This document shows, in pieces, positions 23,216 through 35,878 of a stretch of DNA of 64,000 nt (position 1 is its first letter; every line of letters starts with the position of its first letter). The translations under genes and the position numbers were made by a program. The DNA is from Pachyseris speciosa (lineage: Eukaryota; Cnidaria; Anthozoa; Scleractinia; Pachyseridae), in the NCBI GenBank assembly GCA_016490735.1, contig JAEMWC010000107.1, positions 907,001 through 971,000 of the forward strand, written 5' to 3'. The notes beneath the pieces were generated by a model, which searched no databases, was not told the DNA's origin, and saw only the letters and a list, made by a program, of their open reading frames with translations.

Positions 23216-26200
23216 CACTTTATTTAAGTCTCAAATGTATTTAGCCAAGCACAGATACTCTACTAATTGGGGAAACTAAATCAAAGTTAATCAACTCTAA
23301 ATAAATCAAATGAAATCAAATGTTGGGGGTTTTTGGGGAGAGGGGAAAACCGGAGTACCCGGAGAAAAACCTCTCGGAGCAGAGTAGAGAACCAACAAAC
23401 TCAGCCCACTTACATGTATGACGCCGAGTCCAGGAATCGAACCCGGGACACATTGGTGGAAGGCGAGCGCTCTCACCACTGCACCAACTCTGCTCCCCTA
23501 ACAGGACCATCCTGATATCAAAAGAGATACTGTTAAAGAATAGGAGCTTGTCATATTACCAGCCATGGAAGGGTAATAGGAAGGGTGTAATCCAATAGAT
23601 GAAACCATCCTGTTCACTCTAACTGGTAACTCTAGTGATTCAATATGAAACATATAACCAGGTATACCCAGTTTTTTGTGGATAGAGAGACAGAAAAGCT
23701 GGAAGAGTGGGTAGGAGCAAAAAGAGGGCCCTAAGCCCCCCCTGCTACATCTCTACATCTGCTTTCTACTATACTATACAGGTACTCCCAAGTTTTTGGT
23801 CCCCATTGTTGAAATTTCACTATGTTAGTGCACTGTTGGTATGACATGAGACAGGAAAGTAATTTTGGCCATTTAAGAAACTGCAAGTTTGAGGTAGACT
23901 GTATCAACATAGCCCCAAAACTCCCCAGTTACTTAGCCTCCATGCTCTATATATGTACTTATTTAATTTTTATATGTTTATTTCTGTGTATGTGTTAAAT
24001 TTGTAAAGTACAAGAGCGAAATAAAGTGTTGTTGTAGTGTTGTTGTGACGTTTGCCAAGTATAATTCAATTCACATTTCTGTGGGAGGTAGCAGTGCATC
24101 GTAGGCACAAGGTATCCCATAGGTGGTATTCAAGAGAAGATGAGTCAATTAGGTTCTTGCTAACATTTTGTTTTTTATGTAGGAGGGGTTCTTACTTTCC
24201 AAGATGGTATCATCAGCCATTTGACAAGGTAAAAGTGGCATATTACCTGGCAAGGTAAAATTGGCATATTATGCTTGACAAGCTGTTGATCTTTGCCTGA
24301 ACTGTGAGTCTATGAACCAACAACAGACTTGCCCACTCTTCATCCATTTTACAACAAGATTACGCATCTCTCTGACCTAGATGCAAATGCTCCCAACTTT
24401 GTTGGGCAACAGGATTCAATATTTTTGGTTCAACATCTTGTGTGTGTTTGAGTACTGTGTTGCGTGTTGTTGGGAGTTGTTGGATGTTACTCTTTCACCA
24501 GCCAACAACTCACAAAGACACCAAACACAGTGCTCAAATGCAGCCAACACATTGGGCCCAACAATGTTGGATGTTGCTAGGCAGCAATGCTGGGAGCATT
24601 TGCAAGGGCCTTCATAAGATCGGACATCGTCCCTTTAACATTAAGGAAGTTGTATGATGCAAGGCTATAAAATGCATTGAGGAGAGTGCCAATGATTAGA
24701 CCCTCCAAACCAAGAGACCCTCCAAACCAAGAGACCCTCCAAACCAAGACAAGGACTTCATTACAGCCAGTATGATCTGTCCAGTTATTCTGGGACCCTG
24801 GTTGCTGGTTTTGCTAAGATACTGTCTGAGTTAACTGGAAAACAGCCAGGACGATCAATTACTTTTGGAGCTTAAGGCAGGAATACACCATGTAGATGGC
24901 AAGTTAAACTGTAAACACAAAAGTATTTATCCCTTCCACAAAACCTCTGCCATACAAATGCCTAAACCAGACTGGGTTTCCATGCACTAACACTGATGCT
25001 GGTGTATTGTACTTCAACTCAAAACAAAAATACTATTAATTGTCCAGAGCAAATTCAACTAGTCTGTAATTCTTATACTGTTAATTTGCCACAGGATTCC
25101 TCAACTGAAGATCATCATGACCCATACCAAAGTTCCTCGTAGCACAAAGGACTTGGTGACTGGTCTCAGGGATAGATATCAACAGGTAAAGTGTGCATTA
25201 TTGGTTTATAGATCATAGCCTGTAGTCTTAGAATAATATTAATATCTTTTGTGGGTGCTCAAATTACCTGCCAAATGATTGAGAGGTATACAAGATTAAA
25301 AGATTAAAACCTTGTACAGTTGAGGTAATTGACCTTTAAGATTTGCTGAAAATGTTCTCAGGTAATGAGGAGCTTTGGAAGACTCTCCCTCCACATAATT
25401 GTCCCTTTATGAGGTGGGAAAAACGTTCAATCAAGGAATCAAGCAAGAACCATCTCTTCATCACATCTATGTCTGACCACATGGAGTACTTAGTACCTCA
25501 AGCTCACTCCTGTTGCTTCTACTGTCATTCATTGATGATCCTATAAGAGCTTCATGACGTTTTTACTGCCCATTCAGTATCATTTAAGTTGTATATGATG
25601 TAATGAGTTTCGTACGTCTATCACGTGATAGTAAATCACGTGGCAGGTTGAATCAGTTACTTAACATAGAAACTGAACGTAAATAAATTTAGTCACCTCT
25701 CCCTTGTTTTAGCTGTTCGTCTTTTTTTTATGATTCACCATTTTCTTTCAGCTTCCTTCCATTTATAATCCTTTGTTTGATGCCATTGGAGCTATTGCAG
25801 AGGAGAGCTGTGTTTGTCTGGAGAAACTTTACCAGGCTCAAGGTAATAATAATGATTAGGATTGTAATGATCATGATTGTTATGATTATGATTATGATCA
25901 GCCTTGTCCCCAGACGTTCTTGGCTCGGTCAAACCCAAGTGTCAGCGGTGACGTTACCGAGAGAGACTCGCCGAGAACGCCTAGCAAACACTGCCAGATC
26001 CACCATAAACAACACTGAAATATGCACGAGATCGTACATTACAATAATGGCATGAGGTTGCTACACAAAAGATGGGTGGCAAACTCCACATCGCACTAGG
26101 TCTCCCACTCTGAATCTACAAAAAATGTGCGACGAAGTACGTGTAACTTTAATATGAATGACAGATTATGATTATGATTATGACCATGACCACTTGTGTA

Positions 26201-28819
26201 GCACACATATCCAGACTTCAATGCACTCAAGTGGTGAACAGCTCAGTCAGCTGAAAAACGTTACTTTTAAGTTCAGTTAACTTCATTAGAAATAGTAAGG
26301 CAAGATCGATATTTTTTCCAGATAGCAAATTATTGCTAATTGTATAGTCGCTAAATCTTCCTCGTCAAAACGCGCTAAATTTAGTAGTCGCTAAAACTAG
26401 TAACCTTGAGGTAATGGATAGAAATTGGATCCTGGACACATTAATTAATGTGCGGAAAAGTTGGTACTTAGTGGCACAGAAAGTGAAAGAAGGCGACAGA
26501 CATGCAATAGCGGTTATCCAGTGCTGTTCTCTTTTATAATGAGCAGCATTATTTCATTTTCATAATCAGCTGAAGCAAAAGACCTTGCCACAGACTCTCA
26601 GAAGATCTACTGCGTGTTGGAGGTAATTGCCTTCATGTTTATTTTTCCACTTCAGGGCATATGCTCGTGCAACAATTAATTTGTTCCAAGGCGGAAGAAA
26701 AGTCACGCAAATTTGCATCAGAAATTGGTTACAAACCATATCATTGGGTGAATAGACGGGGTTCGTACAGGTCCTGGAAAACCTGGAAAGTCATGGAATT
26801 TTATAATTTCATTTTCCAGGCCTGGAAAGTCCTGGAATTTAGGTTTGGGTCCTGGAAATTCATGGAAAGTCATAGAAAATCAGTCCAAATATATGATTTA
26901 TTTCAGTTGAAATAAACATAGCACGTAGCACACAACTGTCTCAGAAAAGTTGCTTAACTTAGGTCATGGAATTTTTCAAAAAGTAGTCATGGAAAAAGTC
27001 ATGGAAATTTCACAGCTCAAAAGTGTACGAACCCTGATAGAGCAGTTTCAATTGAGTGTCTTAAAACCTGACCAAACTCTGACAAATTACAACAGACCCA
27101 GACAGCGCAATGAGCCAATCAGAATACGAAGTAATTGCACGTAGCCGGCGCAAAGCGCAAAAAATGCACGCGTGCAAGCCACGATTGGTTTTCGTTTTGC
27201 TTCGAATTTTGCCAACCAATCACCGAGGGAAGCGATGTAAAACCAAAGGGAACTAGAATTACTTTCGACACTCAATTGAAAACCACTCTAACAGAATTTT
27301 ACAGCCTGGCATGTGAAATAGGTTTTCTAGTTATTGCAGAGACATTTTTAAAGAAACTTACTGAGACGTGGAGACAATGGCTGGTTGTTGACTATTGCTC
27401 AGAAGGTTTGCATGAAATATTTTCCGACTACTTCTACTGCCCAGAAAAGTCCTAAGAGCATTTTGTCATCAGATATACAATTCCTATTTAACTTTCGTTT
27501 TTGTCTTTGTTTTCAAAATAATAAGTATTTTGAAATTTTGCGTTCTACCACAGAAACTTATTGACTTGAACCAACAACTCCTTGTAACGTTAGGCGTCAG
27601 TCACAGCTCATTGGACCAGATATGTCACGTGACAGCCAAATATGGGATGCACTCCAAGCTGACAGGAGCAGGTGGAGGAGGATGTGCTTTTACACTGGTC
27701 ACACCAGGTATGCATCAGCGTGACATGAGGTGTAGTACTCAGTAGTGTTCTGTGCAAATTGTCACGCAACGGCTTTACGAGAACATTTATATAAAGGCGA
27801 GGTACCAGGGGCACCCAACGAGCCAATCAACAAAAGCTGTAGCAAGGCATTTTTAAGTACCTGATGGTGTTTGAAGTCTGTTTAAAGTGATGTTTTCATA
27901 ACCTAGAAGAAGTTCATCGGTTCGGATTTCCTAGCTGAAAGTTTAATTGCCCGAAAATGTTAGGGAACAAAATCTTGCCTTGAGTAAATACAAGCTGAAA
28001 TGAACTTTCCACGAGCTTTCTAGGGAACTATTTTCTTTCCGAAAATGCTAGCTGACCATCCCCTCTATATATTCTTGATTTTTCACGTTACCATTGACTG
28101 CCAAAAACAGTAATTACGATCTTTCCGAAAACCTCAGGGGCTATGATTTCCCAATTGCCAATCGAAAATCCGAGTGCACTCTTTAATCGACGCCGAAAGC
28201 CCAAGGCGAACTACCCTCCACCGACCAGATATCTACCGAAACTTGTCGTTGGGTGCCCCTGAGGTACACGCTGTCACATTGCATTCAGCTTATGACGTGG
28301 CAGGGATAATGCTTTCTGCAAATTCGATGTTTTCCTAAAGTAATGGTACAGAAACCCCCAAAACCTGAGTAGCAAAAACTCTTCTTTCGAATTGGCCACT
28401 ACTAATCAACACGGAATCAACGAACGCTTTTCGTTCGACTTATATATTCTTGATTTTTCACGTTACCATGTTTTCATCAATGGTGAAGCTTCACTGCTCA
28501 CTATATACACGCGAGCAACAACTCTTTGATTCGTTCGATCGAAGGGCTAGCGCTCGGAAAGTCAGCTTCAGTTGATAATGCTTCAAATATAAAGTATGCA
28601 TAAAGTATACTTTCCGTTTTATGAAATCGGCGTTAACCACAGAAATGAATCTTCCAATCAGGTCAAACAGTGTTAAGCAAAAAGTCTTTTTTCAAATCAT
28701 TTTTACCAGGTACTGGTGAAAAATTAGTGATTGACGTCATTCATGAACTAACCAATCAGGGCTTTGAAGTGTGGGACACGTGTCTTGGTGATCAAGGAGT
28801 GACACTGCAGATTATCTGA
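19043..28819 (+). CDS. MVK: Mevalonate kinase
   Basis: This enzyme uses ATP to phosphorylate mevalonate, an early step of isoprenoid and sterol synthesis. Ten exons join in phase: 19043-19120, 19356-19503, 20367-20520, 22761-23071, 24183-24228, 25095-25185, 25752-25842, 26570-26622, 27554-27707 and 28710-28819 (TGA), giving 411 residues against 396 in human. All three GHMP-kinase motifs are present: TAPGKIILHGEHAVVYGK at 9-26 (Lys13, Glu19), PVGAGLGSSAS near 140-150 with the Mg-binding serine, and KLTGAGGGG at 359-367. KPSGIDNSV carries the catalytic aspartate (about 224). The ATG at 19043 is preferred over an in-frame ATG at 18890 because the first exon then matches the 26-residue vertebrate N-terminus. 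Exons 2, 5 and 7 have weaker but valid donors. A polyadenylation signal candidate lies at 29108. It appears intact. Confidence 0.96.
19941..20260. mobile_element. MITE in mevalonate kinase intron 2
   Basis: 320 bp with inverted ends catgtcatcagcttccccgt / acggggaagccgatgacatg; the arms continue through ggggtcgacccccgggc. Inner parts hold several gtgattcccc/ggggaat-type words. It lies about 100 bp before exon 3. Confidence 0.8.
20563..20826 (+). repeat. Dispersed repeat R1, copy 1
   Basis: About 250 bp in direct orientation with 59969-60212. Shared landmarks are aggagtgttttaggacttg, tttattgaacggctcaaaaa and tataaagacactcattaaaa. Here it lies in mevalonate kinase intron 3. Confidence 0.75.
21750..22015 (+). 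repeat. Degenerate minisatellite of gggattttcagg / ggaaaaat units
   Basis: Imperfect tandem units built from ggggcaaattcgtggaaaaa and tcagctgattttgcgggatt-like sequence, each about 50-60 bases. Non-coding, in mevalonate kinase intron 3. Confidence 0.55.
23177..23500 (-). mobile_element. tRNA-derived SINE, MetaSINE-like, copy 2
   Basis: Minus-strand reading gives a tRNA-like head (tggtgcagtggtgagagcgc, B box gggttcgattcctgga), the conserved body ctgctccgagaggtttttct / ccgggtactccggttttccc, a variable 3' part and an (att)n tail at 23177-23214. Same family as 4546-4818. Located in mevalonate kinase intron 4. Confidence 0.8.
24698..24749 (+). repeat. Three tandem 17-18-bp units
   Basis: The unit agaccctccaaaccaag occurs three times in a row with almost no variation. 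Confidence 0.8.
26757..27035. mobile_element. MITE with ggttcgtac ends
   Basis: Left end ggggttcgtacaggtcctgg and right end gtgtacgaaccct form short inverted repeats. The interior is built from cctggaaagtcatggaattt-like units in both orientations. It directly abuts the next MITE (27037). Confidence 0.65.
27037..27291. mobile_element. MITE family 'agagcrgttttcaat', copy 2
   Basis: Ends tagagcagtttcaattgagtg and cactcaattgaaaaccactcta are inverted repeats. Inside are gcacgtagccggcgcaaagc and gccaatcagaatacgaagta, shared with 11698-12073, 57379-57667 and 63535-63720. Confidence 0.75.
27806..28260. mobile_element. hAT-like MITE in mevalonate kinase last intron
   Basis: 455 bp with 15-base inverted ends, caggggcacccaacga / tcgttgggtgcccct. 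The flanks gaggtac at 27799-27805 and 28261-28267 are an exact 7-base direct repeat; with the terminal G shared the true duplication could be 8 bp, as for hAT elements. No ORF. Confidence 0.75.
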
Positions 28820-29950
28820 CCATCCCCTCTCTAGTCACGTCACAAGTAAGTTCACTGCGTTTGTAGCGATAATTTTATCAGCAGCTCTCTTATTTACTCT
28901 CACGGGATTTTCATTTCGCGTTTGTCAAGGGATTGGCTCACCAACTGAAACGACAAGTAACGTCTTTTCGCTGTTTGATAAAATCTCAACAAAAATATTA
29001 AATAGAAAACTTTTACTCTCAAAACATTTTATATATATATATATAAAACACTTAGCTGGTCCACTTCAGTTATAAGAACTGATTAATCGCATTGTTGCTT
29101 TCTAAAGAATAAAATCAGCATTAGTTCTTGTCATCGTACCTTAAAAGTCTGCTATATCAGGATACTCGAGCTAAACCAATGTGTTACTAAAAGTATTCTT
29201 AAAATCAGTTTAACTTGCACACATTTCCAGTCAGTTCCCTTTTAAGGATATGGTGCATTTATACATGTGTCAAGATTTGTTTGTCGTAGACCTAATACAA
29301 TGTTCGTATAATGTATGTCTTTCTTACTTTCTTATTCTCTCCGTTTTGTTTTTAAACGCAACTGAGTGTCGTCTATTACTTTACACAAACAACGTACGAT
29401 GTGGATTAATTATTTTACAGCAGCAAATGCAAGCGTTCTGCACGATATTTATATTCCTCGACACATGAGAAAGTGTTCAAGGCATCAGCCGTTCAATGCT
29501 TTCTAATTATCTTATGCAGCTGACGAAATATCACATAAAATACGTTCTCTACTTTTGACTATCCAATCATGCGTTTAAATGTCATATAAATAATACCATT
29601 TCGTTTGCAACTGACTGTGTTACCGTTCAAAAATAATAACTTAAATTTGGTAACATCCTTAAGATAGCTACAGAAACCATTTTCCCTTCTGTTGCAAAGT
29701 GTCATTTGCTAAAAATTTTAGTATCCAAATGGTAGCCTCCCAACAATCCGAGTTTTGTTTACTGTCTTTCGTAGCACCCAGTACGACCCGCCTTCTATTC
29801 GTATCTTCTATTGTTGATTGATGCCTGGGCCATCCTCTCTGCAACATGCCTTTCAACCCATAGTTGACTGAGTAACGAGTCCTCGGTTATGGCCGGAGCA
29901 AGTGTCTTCACCCTTTCACAGTGTTATATCCCGCGGGCATCACACGTGCT
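28820..29950. other. Convergent intergenic region
   Basis: This is the 1.1 kb between the 3' ends of mevalonate kinase (plus) and FMO-A (minus). It holds a short (ta)n run at 29031-29044 and A/T-rich sequence, and should contain both 3' UTRs. No other gene was recognised. Confidence 0.6.
29108..29113 (+). promoter_or_regulatory. Candidate polyadenylation signal, mevalonate kinase
   Basis: AATAAA, 288 bases after the stop codon. Confidence 0.4.
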
Positions 29951-32900
29951 TCATCGTCCCGCCCGAAGCCAGCCCCAGACCGCGTCCCATTCAACATTAA
30001 GATCCTGACACAATTCTTTGAGGGTGGCCACTGTAGCAAACAAACACACCAACTTCAACAGATTCACGATGGCATGATTTTTTGTTGCAGTATTCTGATT
30101 TCTCTTCTCCACATTTGGGAACATATTATTCCTGTACGTTTCTTCTACGACTTGTTTGGCTCCTGGCCATGCCCCGGGTCCCATCAGGCGGTACTGGGCC
30201 GCGCAACAGGGTCCAAAATAGCACTTGAGGGCTAAGAGAGGGTCCCTGAAAAAGAGCCTTCTGATGTTTGGTTTGCAACCAATCAGATCTGCAATCTGAT
30301 CTTTGTACGGAATACTTGATACCTATGGAGAAAACAGGAATAAATATATCATTGTTGGGTCGTCTGTACGGAAAGAAAGGGTATTCTAATAATTTCCAAT
30401 TTAGGCTAGGAAAAAATTTGAGTATGTTGTAACAAGTGTGACTTTTCATTCAAGTCTAGACCATAGTGGGAAGGTAATGAAAGAGTTTAGACTGCAGTGA
30501 TTTGTATGTTGTCGGTCATTTGGATAACAGAGCTGTTCAGAGAGAAATCTATGGAATATCCGTGAGATACTGAATATGTCTGTTAGTGGATCTAGTCGAG
30601 TTTTGTGAAAACAAAATCTTATCGTTAGTTAAGTGTAGTTGATACAATTTGCTCAGACTGGGAAACGAAAGAAAGAACAGCTAAAAAACTGATTTCTTTT
30701 ATTAGTAGATCACATTAGGAATAATTAGTGTTTGCGTTAGTTTCCGAACAGGCAGGCAGATGTTTTAATGCAGAAATAATTGACACTGATTGTTGATAGG
30801 CTGGCACTATGGTACAAGGGCAAATTTAGTAGGGTAACAAAGCACCGCTGAAGTAGCGCTGGAAACTGACTATTTAAGCTTGAATGGAGACCGTTATCAA
30901 TTTTCCCTCAACAACATTACTATTTGTAAAAACGTAAGGGTCGTGAGAATAAAGAAAATTATCACAAAGGAGAAAATGACTTGATGTGTTTACAGATTCT
31001 CTCCACTAGTACTATAGGAAATGTATGACGCACAGTTTAGAGATTATAGAGGTGATATTGCCTCAAAGGGTTAAAACAGCCCAGAAACCTGTCTTTTAGT
31101 TTTATCGCCAGCCTTGCTGGTAGTTTGGATTCCAAAAAATTTATCTTTATACCTGGATCGTGAGTCTTCTTGAGGCAAAGAACACTTCTCTTAGCAACCT
31201 TTTCTCCAGTCCGATATCATGCAGCATCGTTTCTCTGCTGGGTAGCCTGGCCAACCCCTTAAACACGCGAGTCACCCACCGCGCCTGCAGCTCGGCCGCG
31301 GGAAAAAACGCACCGGAGGACTGGATCAGACCAACGATAGCAAGGGTTGACTTAGGGTGGTGGGGTGGGAACACTTGTTTGTAAAGCGATACTGCGTTGT
31401 CTTCAACCGGAAGGATGTATTTATCTTTGAGGAAGTCGAAACCGATATCATAACCCGTGCATGATATCACTACATCCAAGTTATCCACCTTTGTTCCATC
31501 GGAGAACACAACCCCTTTCTTGGTGAAATACGAAACCTTAGGTTTCAGTTTTATTGTTCCGGTAGCGATGCGAAGTGGGAGATCGTCACTGATAACCGTA
31601 GGGGCATTCAGAATTCCGTGCCGGGGGCGAAGCCCGTATGTTTCGTGGTCGAATCTTTTCTGCGCGCTTCGCAGTGATAACCATTCTTTTATCTTCGTTG
31701 GGAGATTTTGGAAGAACCTCGTTTCCACGTGCTGGTCCCATGGCAACCCGCGCTTTTCCAGGCGGGATATGACCCAGGCCCCTCTATGGGTGCTTAGGTA
31801 GACCTGAGAGGCGTGGCGGCTAAGCTCAACGGCGATATCTGCGGCGGAGTTACCAAGACCTATAAAGAAAACAGGTTTGTCTTAGAACACGTTTGCCAGG
31901 GTACAATTAAGGCGACAGAAATAATACCTTATAACTTCTGGTTAAGATGGTTTATTGGAGTGTATAGTAGAGGCATGAGTGCTTGCATTAGTGAATGAGC
32001 TTACTTTTCTGGTAGTTTTTCTCCGTGACTGTGTGTATGCAATACTGAATTAACAGTTGTTCGCGAGTGCTTGAGTTTGTTTTACTGTTCTTTGATGTTT
32101 TTGTGATTTGTGTTAAAAAATTATTTTCCTTGTGCTCGTTCCTTTCAAAAACCAATAAACTTGGAAACTGTTTCACCGAAGTTTAGCCTAGTCTCAAATT
32201 TTGATTGAACAACATCGAAATTGGAACATTGGCATAATCATTATTTAATCCGAACGGTTCAAATATATGATTTTCGTATATTTCATTCTCACATATTCAT
32301 CACTCACGGGTATATTACGAACCAACTAAACGACCAGCTCCCAGTTGGCTTGTTAGCTCAGTTGGTAGAGCGCTGCACCGGTATCCCAGAGGTCGTGGGT
32401 TCGACTCCCGTACAAGCCTGAATTTCAGTTTTTGAAGCTTTATTTTCACTACTGCTTAAGTAGTGTTCATAACTGCGATGATCATTCACAACTTCATACA
32501 ATTCACTTAGTTAGTTCAACTTGATTTAACGCAGTACAGTCTGTTTTACAGAAATTTCTTCATCTCAAATGCCCTTTGTAGTCACATGGTACAAAAACGC
32601 TATGCTTGGCCGCAAACAACTCACTGGGACATCATTTTAAAATAGTAATTTTCTTTGTCTTGTCCCAGTGCGTTGTTTGTGTCCCAGCATGGCGTTTATT
32701 GTACCACGTGACTTACATCCTGCAAAGGGCCCATGAGCGACATTCACTTTGTAATTTCCCGTGGCTGGGTATATTTCTGCTTGACCTATTTTCCCGATCA
32801 TACAAAAGTCTGGAAATGGTTCTTATGCTTTGGTCATACGACAGCCTTAAGAGACCAATAAATCACAAGCTGCACTCTTCTTCTGGTGAATTCGAAAAAC

Positions 32901-35878
32901 TTGGGGCTCAAATGTTTCATGATCCACAGCCCATAACGAACTTGAATTGATTTGTGTCGGTAGTCATTTCCTTCTAAAACAGCAGCACACTGCTGCGTTG
33001 GTATAAACGAGGCCTTCCAAAGGGTAGAAGCGACAAGCGACATCGGGCCCTGAAAACAGGCGACAATCTTCTCCCAAAACACCGACAACCGACAGAAATT
33101 GGCAGAAAATGTGCGACAGTTTGCGACAGCGACAATTAACTTTCCATTTGTCTTTGTTTCTTTGCGACAGCGACATTTGTTCCTAACGAAACCAGCGACA
33201 GACATAGTCGTAAACGAGCGGCAAAGCGACAACAGACCACCTCTTTGAAGGTCTCATAAACCCGCATAATGTTCAACCTCAGATAAATGTTATGGTAAGC
33301 TTCCTTTTCTCCTAGTTTGACCATCTGATTACGTTAGGTTGACACGTGGGCGTTCGCAGGCGTACCCTGGCTCCAGAGGCCCGTTGAAAAAAAATATATC
33401 CCTGAAAAGCCAAAATAGAACGCGAGAGACGCTTCGCGCCAAGTTGCTGCGGCTTTGCCGCGTAAATTCCCTCCTTCAAACGAGAAAAATAACCGCTCTG
33501 GCACCCAGGATATCTCAGGCGATGTTGCCGACGGAAATCCCAGAAATGGTTTGAAACGAAATATCTGTTATGACGGTAATATTTCACCTTGAACTTGAAG
33601 GCTATGTTTAGCCATCTTTAAGAAAAAGTTGCCAATTACTGGGCTTAAAATGAAATTTATTACAGTTTAAATTAAAGACTTAGAAAAATTGCCTGTTTAT
33701 AAGTGATCATTTAATCACTTCAATTTAAAAGTCATTCGAAAGCATACTCAGCGAAATGTGGCCTATTTGCAAAAGCACTCAACTGCTTGTTTTATATTGA
33801 TCGGTATTTTTGTTCTTAATGTGCATGTAAACTACACTATTATAACAAAAATATATATGATCATTTAATTTGTTTCTAGACAGATTTCAACGAGAAAAGG
33901 CTGTGATATTTTGGAGGAAAATTCTTGGCCGAAACAATGATGCACATACTCTTCGCAATAGAAACCGAAAAAAATTACTAGATGGGTATGTCAGTAGTCC
34001 AGTATCTTAGATTACTGTTTTCTATTCAAAAGACGTGCTCAATCCTGACCTCTTAATGCAGTCATTGTCCTCTGCGATGTTAATGTCCTGTTTCCAGGAT
34101 ACAGGCAAGAAACTATGTCATCAGCAATCAATATTTTTAACTGGAGATTATCGATTCTTAATCAATTCAAATAAACGATGTGTTTTAATTTCGTAAAAGG
34201 GCTCTGCAGTACAGTCACATTTCGTGCACTTTGAACATCGACCTGGACTTGGTACTTGTGATAGCTGTGAGCTGATAACGTCTTAACGTTTAATTGAACC
34301 AAGTCATAAACAACTCTAAAGCTTGCAAATTCCCGTAATCAAGAGTTGATATGACGCCGTTGACAACTTTTATGATCTGAATTACTCACAGGATGTGAGG
34401 ATGTGTGCTATTTTTGTCCCAAGTGCCACACTTTAGGATTTCCTTTACAGTCTCAAACTTCACAGCGCCAAACTTCTAGCTGAATAAAAAGGTTCAATAC
34501 AGCGTAATGGCAAAACAATGAATTAAGGTTTGAGCGAGTGATGTAAGGCGAATTATACAAAAATCGTTGATATGCGGAAAACAACACTGGGCTGAATGAC
34601 TAAGAGACTTAACATTTTCCACTACAGAAGTAACCTTTGGAGATAAACTCGAAATAAACTAGCGCATAAGATTTGGCTTAATGTGTTAAGTGATCTTTTT
34701 TACTTAACGCATAATTAGCTTGTTTGAGAGCTACAAAGCTAATTTCGAAGAATATTGGATTTGTAAATGGTGATATTAGATCTGAGGTTTTGCAAAATGA
34801 CTGGAATATATTTGAAATGCACTGTGTGATTGCATAACAAAATAGGCTTCGAAATGATGGACTCGATTGTAAGACTATAAAAAGAAGCCATTGGTAACTA
34901 CAAAACGCAGGCGCAAAGCACATCGGCGGTCAGAAAGTCAAAAAATGCTTGCTGTCGTGGATAAAACGTGATAAGAGGGAAGGTGAAAACATGCAGCTTC
35001 TTATGCTAGAAGTCTAGTATGTATTTATTTCTTCAAGAGCGCGACAAAGCAAAGAAGGATCTAGTGTTTTCCCACAATTAAGGATTGAATCCCATACAGT
35101 CATCTTTCGCACATTGGCATGCTGTTACCAATAGGCAACTCGTGTCGACGAAAATCATTATAGTCTGCCTCGTGGTTCATTTTGGCTTACGTCAAGCACA
35201 TTGCTACGATCTGCAATCGTTGTGTGTAGTGTTATAATAAAAGAAAATAATGAAAACTACTCCATAGCTTATTTTGTTGTAAGAGTTTGTGATGCCAACT
35301 ATCAACATACCTATCACGAGAACCACTTTCCCTTCGTAACCGCGATAGCTTTTGTACGCATGACTGTGCAGCTTTCTTCCCTGGAAGCCATCAAGCCCAT
35401 TAAAAACCGGAAAGAATGGTTTGGACAGGTGGCCGTTACAAATCATTACCGCGTCGAAAATGTTTTCCATCACGTTTCTGTTCTCGTCCATGTGGCAGAC
35501 TTTCCACTGGCCCGTTTCCCTGTGATCTGATGTCCGACTTATTTGAAGAACTGTGCTCTTGAACCGAATGTATTGAAGCAGGTTAAACTTCTCGGCGTAC
35601 ATTTGAAGGTATTCCACGACGTGGCCGCGCGGCATGAACGGCGGGAAGTGCTTTGGCGCGGGAAAATCCGAGAAGCAGGTCATCTCTTTACTGGTGTTGA
35701 TAACAGTTGATTCATAAACTGAGCCGTTGTTAGCGTCAGCGCCCTCACTCTCGTAAAATTTCCACAGACCGCCGATACCAGCGCTTTTCTCAAAACAAAC
35801 TGGTTCGAGTCCCTCTTCCAAGCAGCATTTTATGGAGGCTAAACCGCTCACTCCAGCACCTATGATTGCTATTTTCAT
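29951..35878 (-). CDS. Flavin-containing monooxygenase, FMO-A
   Basis: An FAD- and NADPH-dependent enzyme that oxygenates nitrogen and sulphur atoms of small molecules; family members usually sit on the ER membrane. Three exons read on the minus strand join in phase: 35311-35878, 31153-31859, and 29951-30322 with a TGA stop, giving 548 residues, normal for animal FMOs. Visible motifs are the FAD-binding GAGVSG (7-12), FxGxxxHxxxY at about 165-175 (FQGRKLHSHAYK), which defines the family, and the NADPH-binding GLGNSAAD at about 190. CTGYD and the C-terminal domain motif FGPCCAAQYRLMGPGAW are also present. A hydrophobic segment (LLKLVCLFATVATL) near the C-terminus is a likely membrane anchor, followed by a short polar tail ending WGWLRAGR. 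The ATG at 35878 gives the usual MKIAIIGAG start. Intron 1 (3.45 kb) contains a SINE at 32279. Confidence 0.94.
32279..32505 (+). mobile_element. tRNA-derived SINE, family S, copy 2
   Basis: Best preserved single copy. It has a 5' extension (cacgggtatattacgaacca), a tRNA-like head (ggcttgttagctcagttggt; B box gggttcgactcccgtacaag) and a 3' body (gtgttcataactgcgatgat). The tRNA-like part has a seven-base acceptor stem but a broken anticodon stem and C instead of T at position 33, so it is not a tRNA gene. It is antisense to FMO-A, in its intron 1. Confidence 0.75.

Noticed and set aside
31160..31801. Plus-strand open frames opposite FMO-A exon 2
   Set aside because: Antisense shadow of a clear coding exon.
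32349..32418. Apparent tRNA gene
   Set aside because: Acceptor and T stems pair, but the anticodon stem is broken, position 33 is not T, and the sequence continues into SINE body shared with other copies.
33000..33240. gcgacag-rich stretch as a minisatellite
   Set aside because: The words recur irregularly without a stable period.
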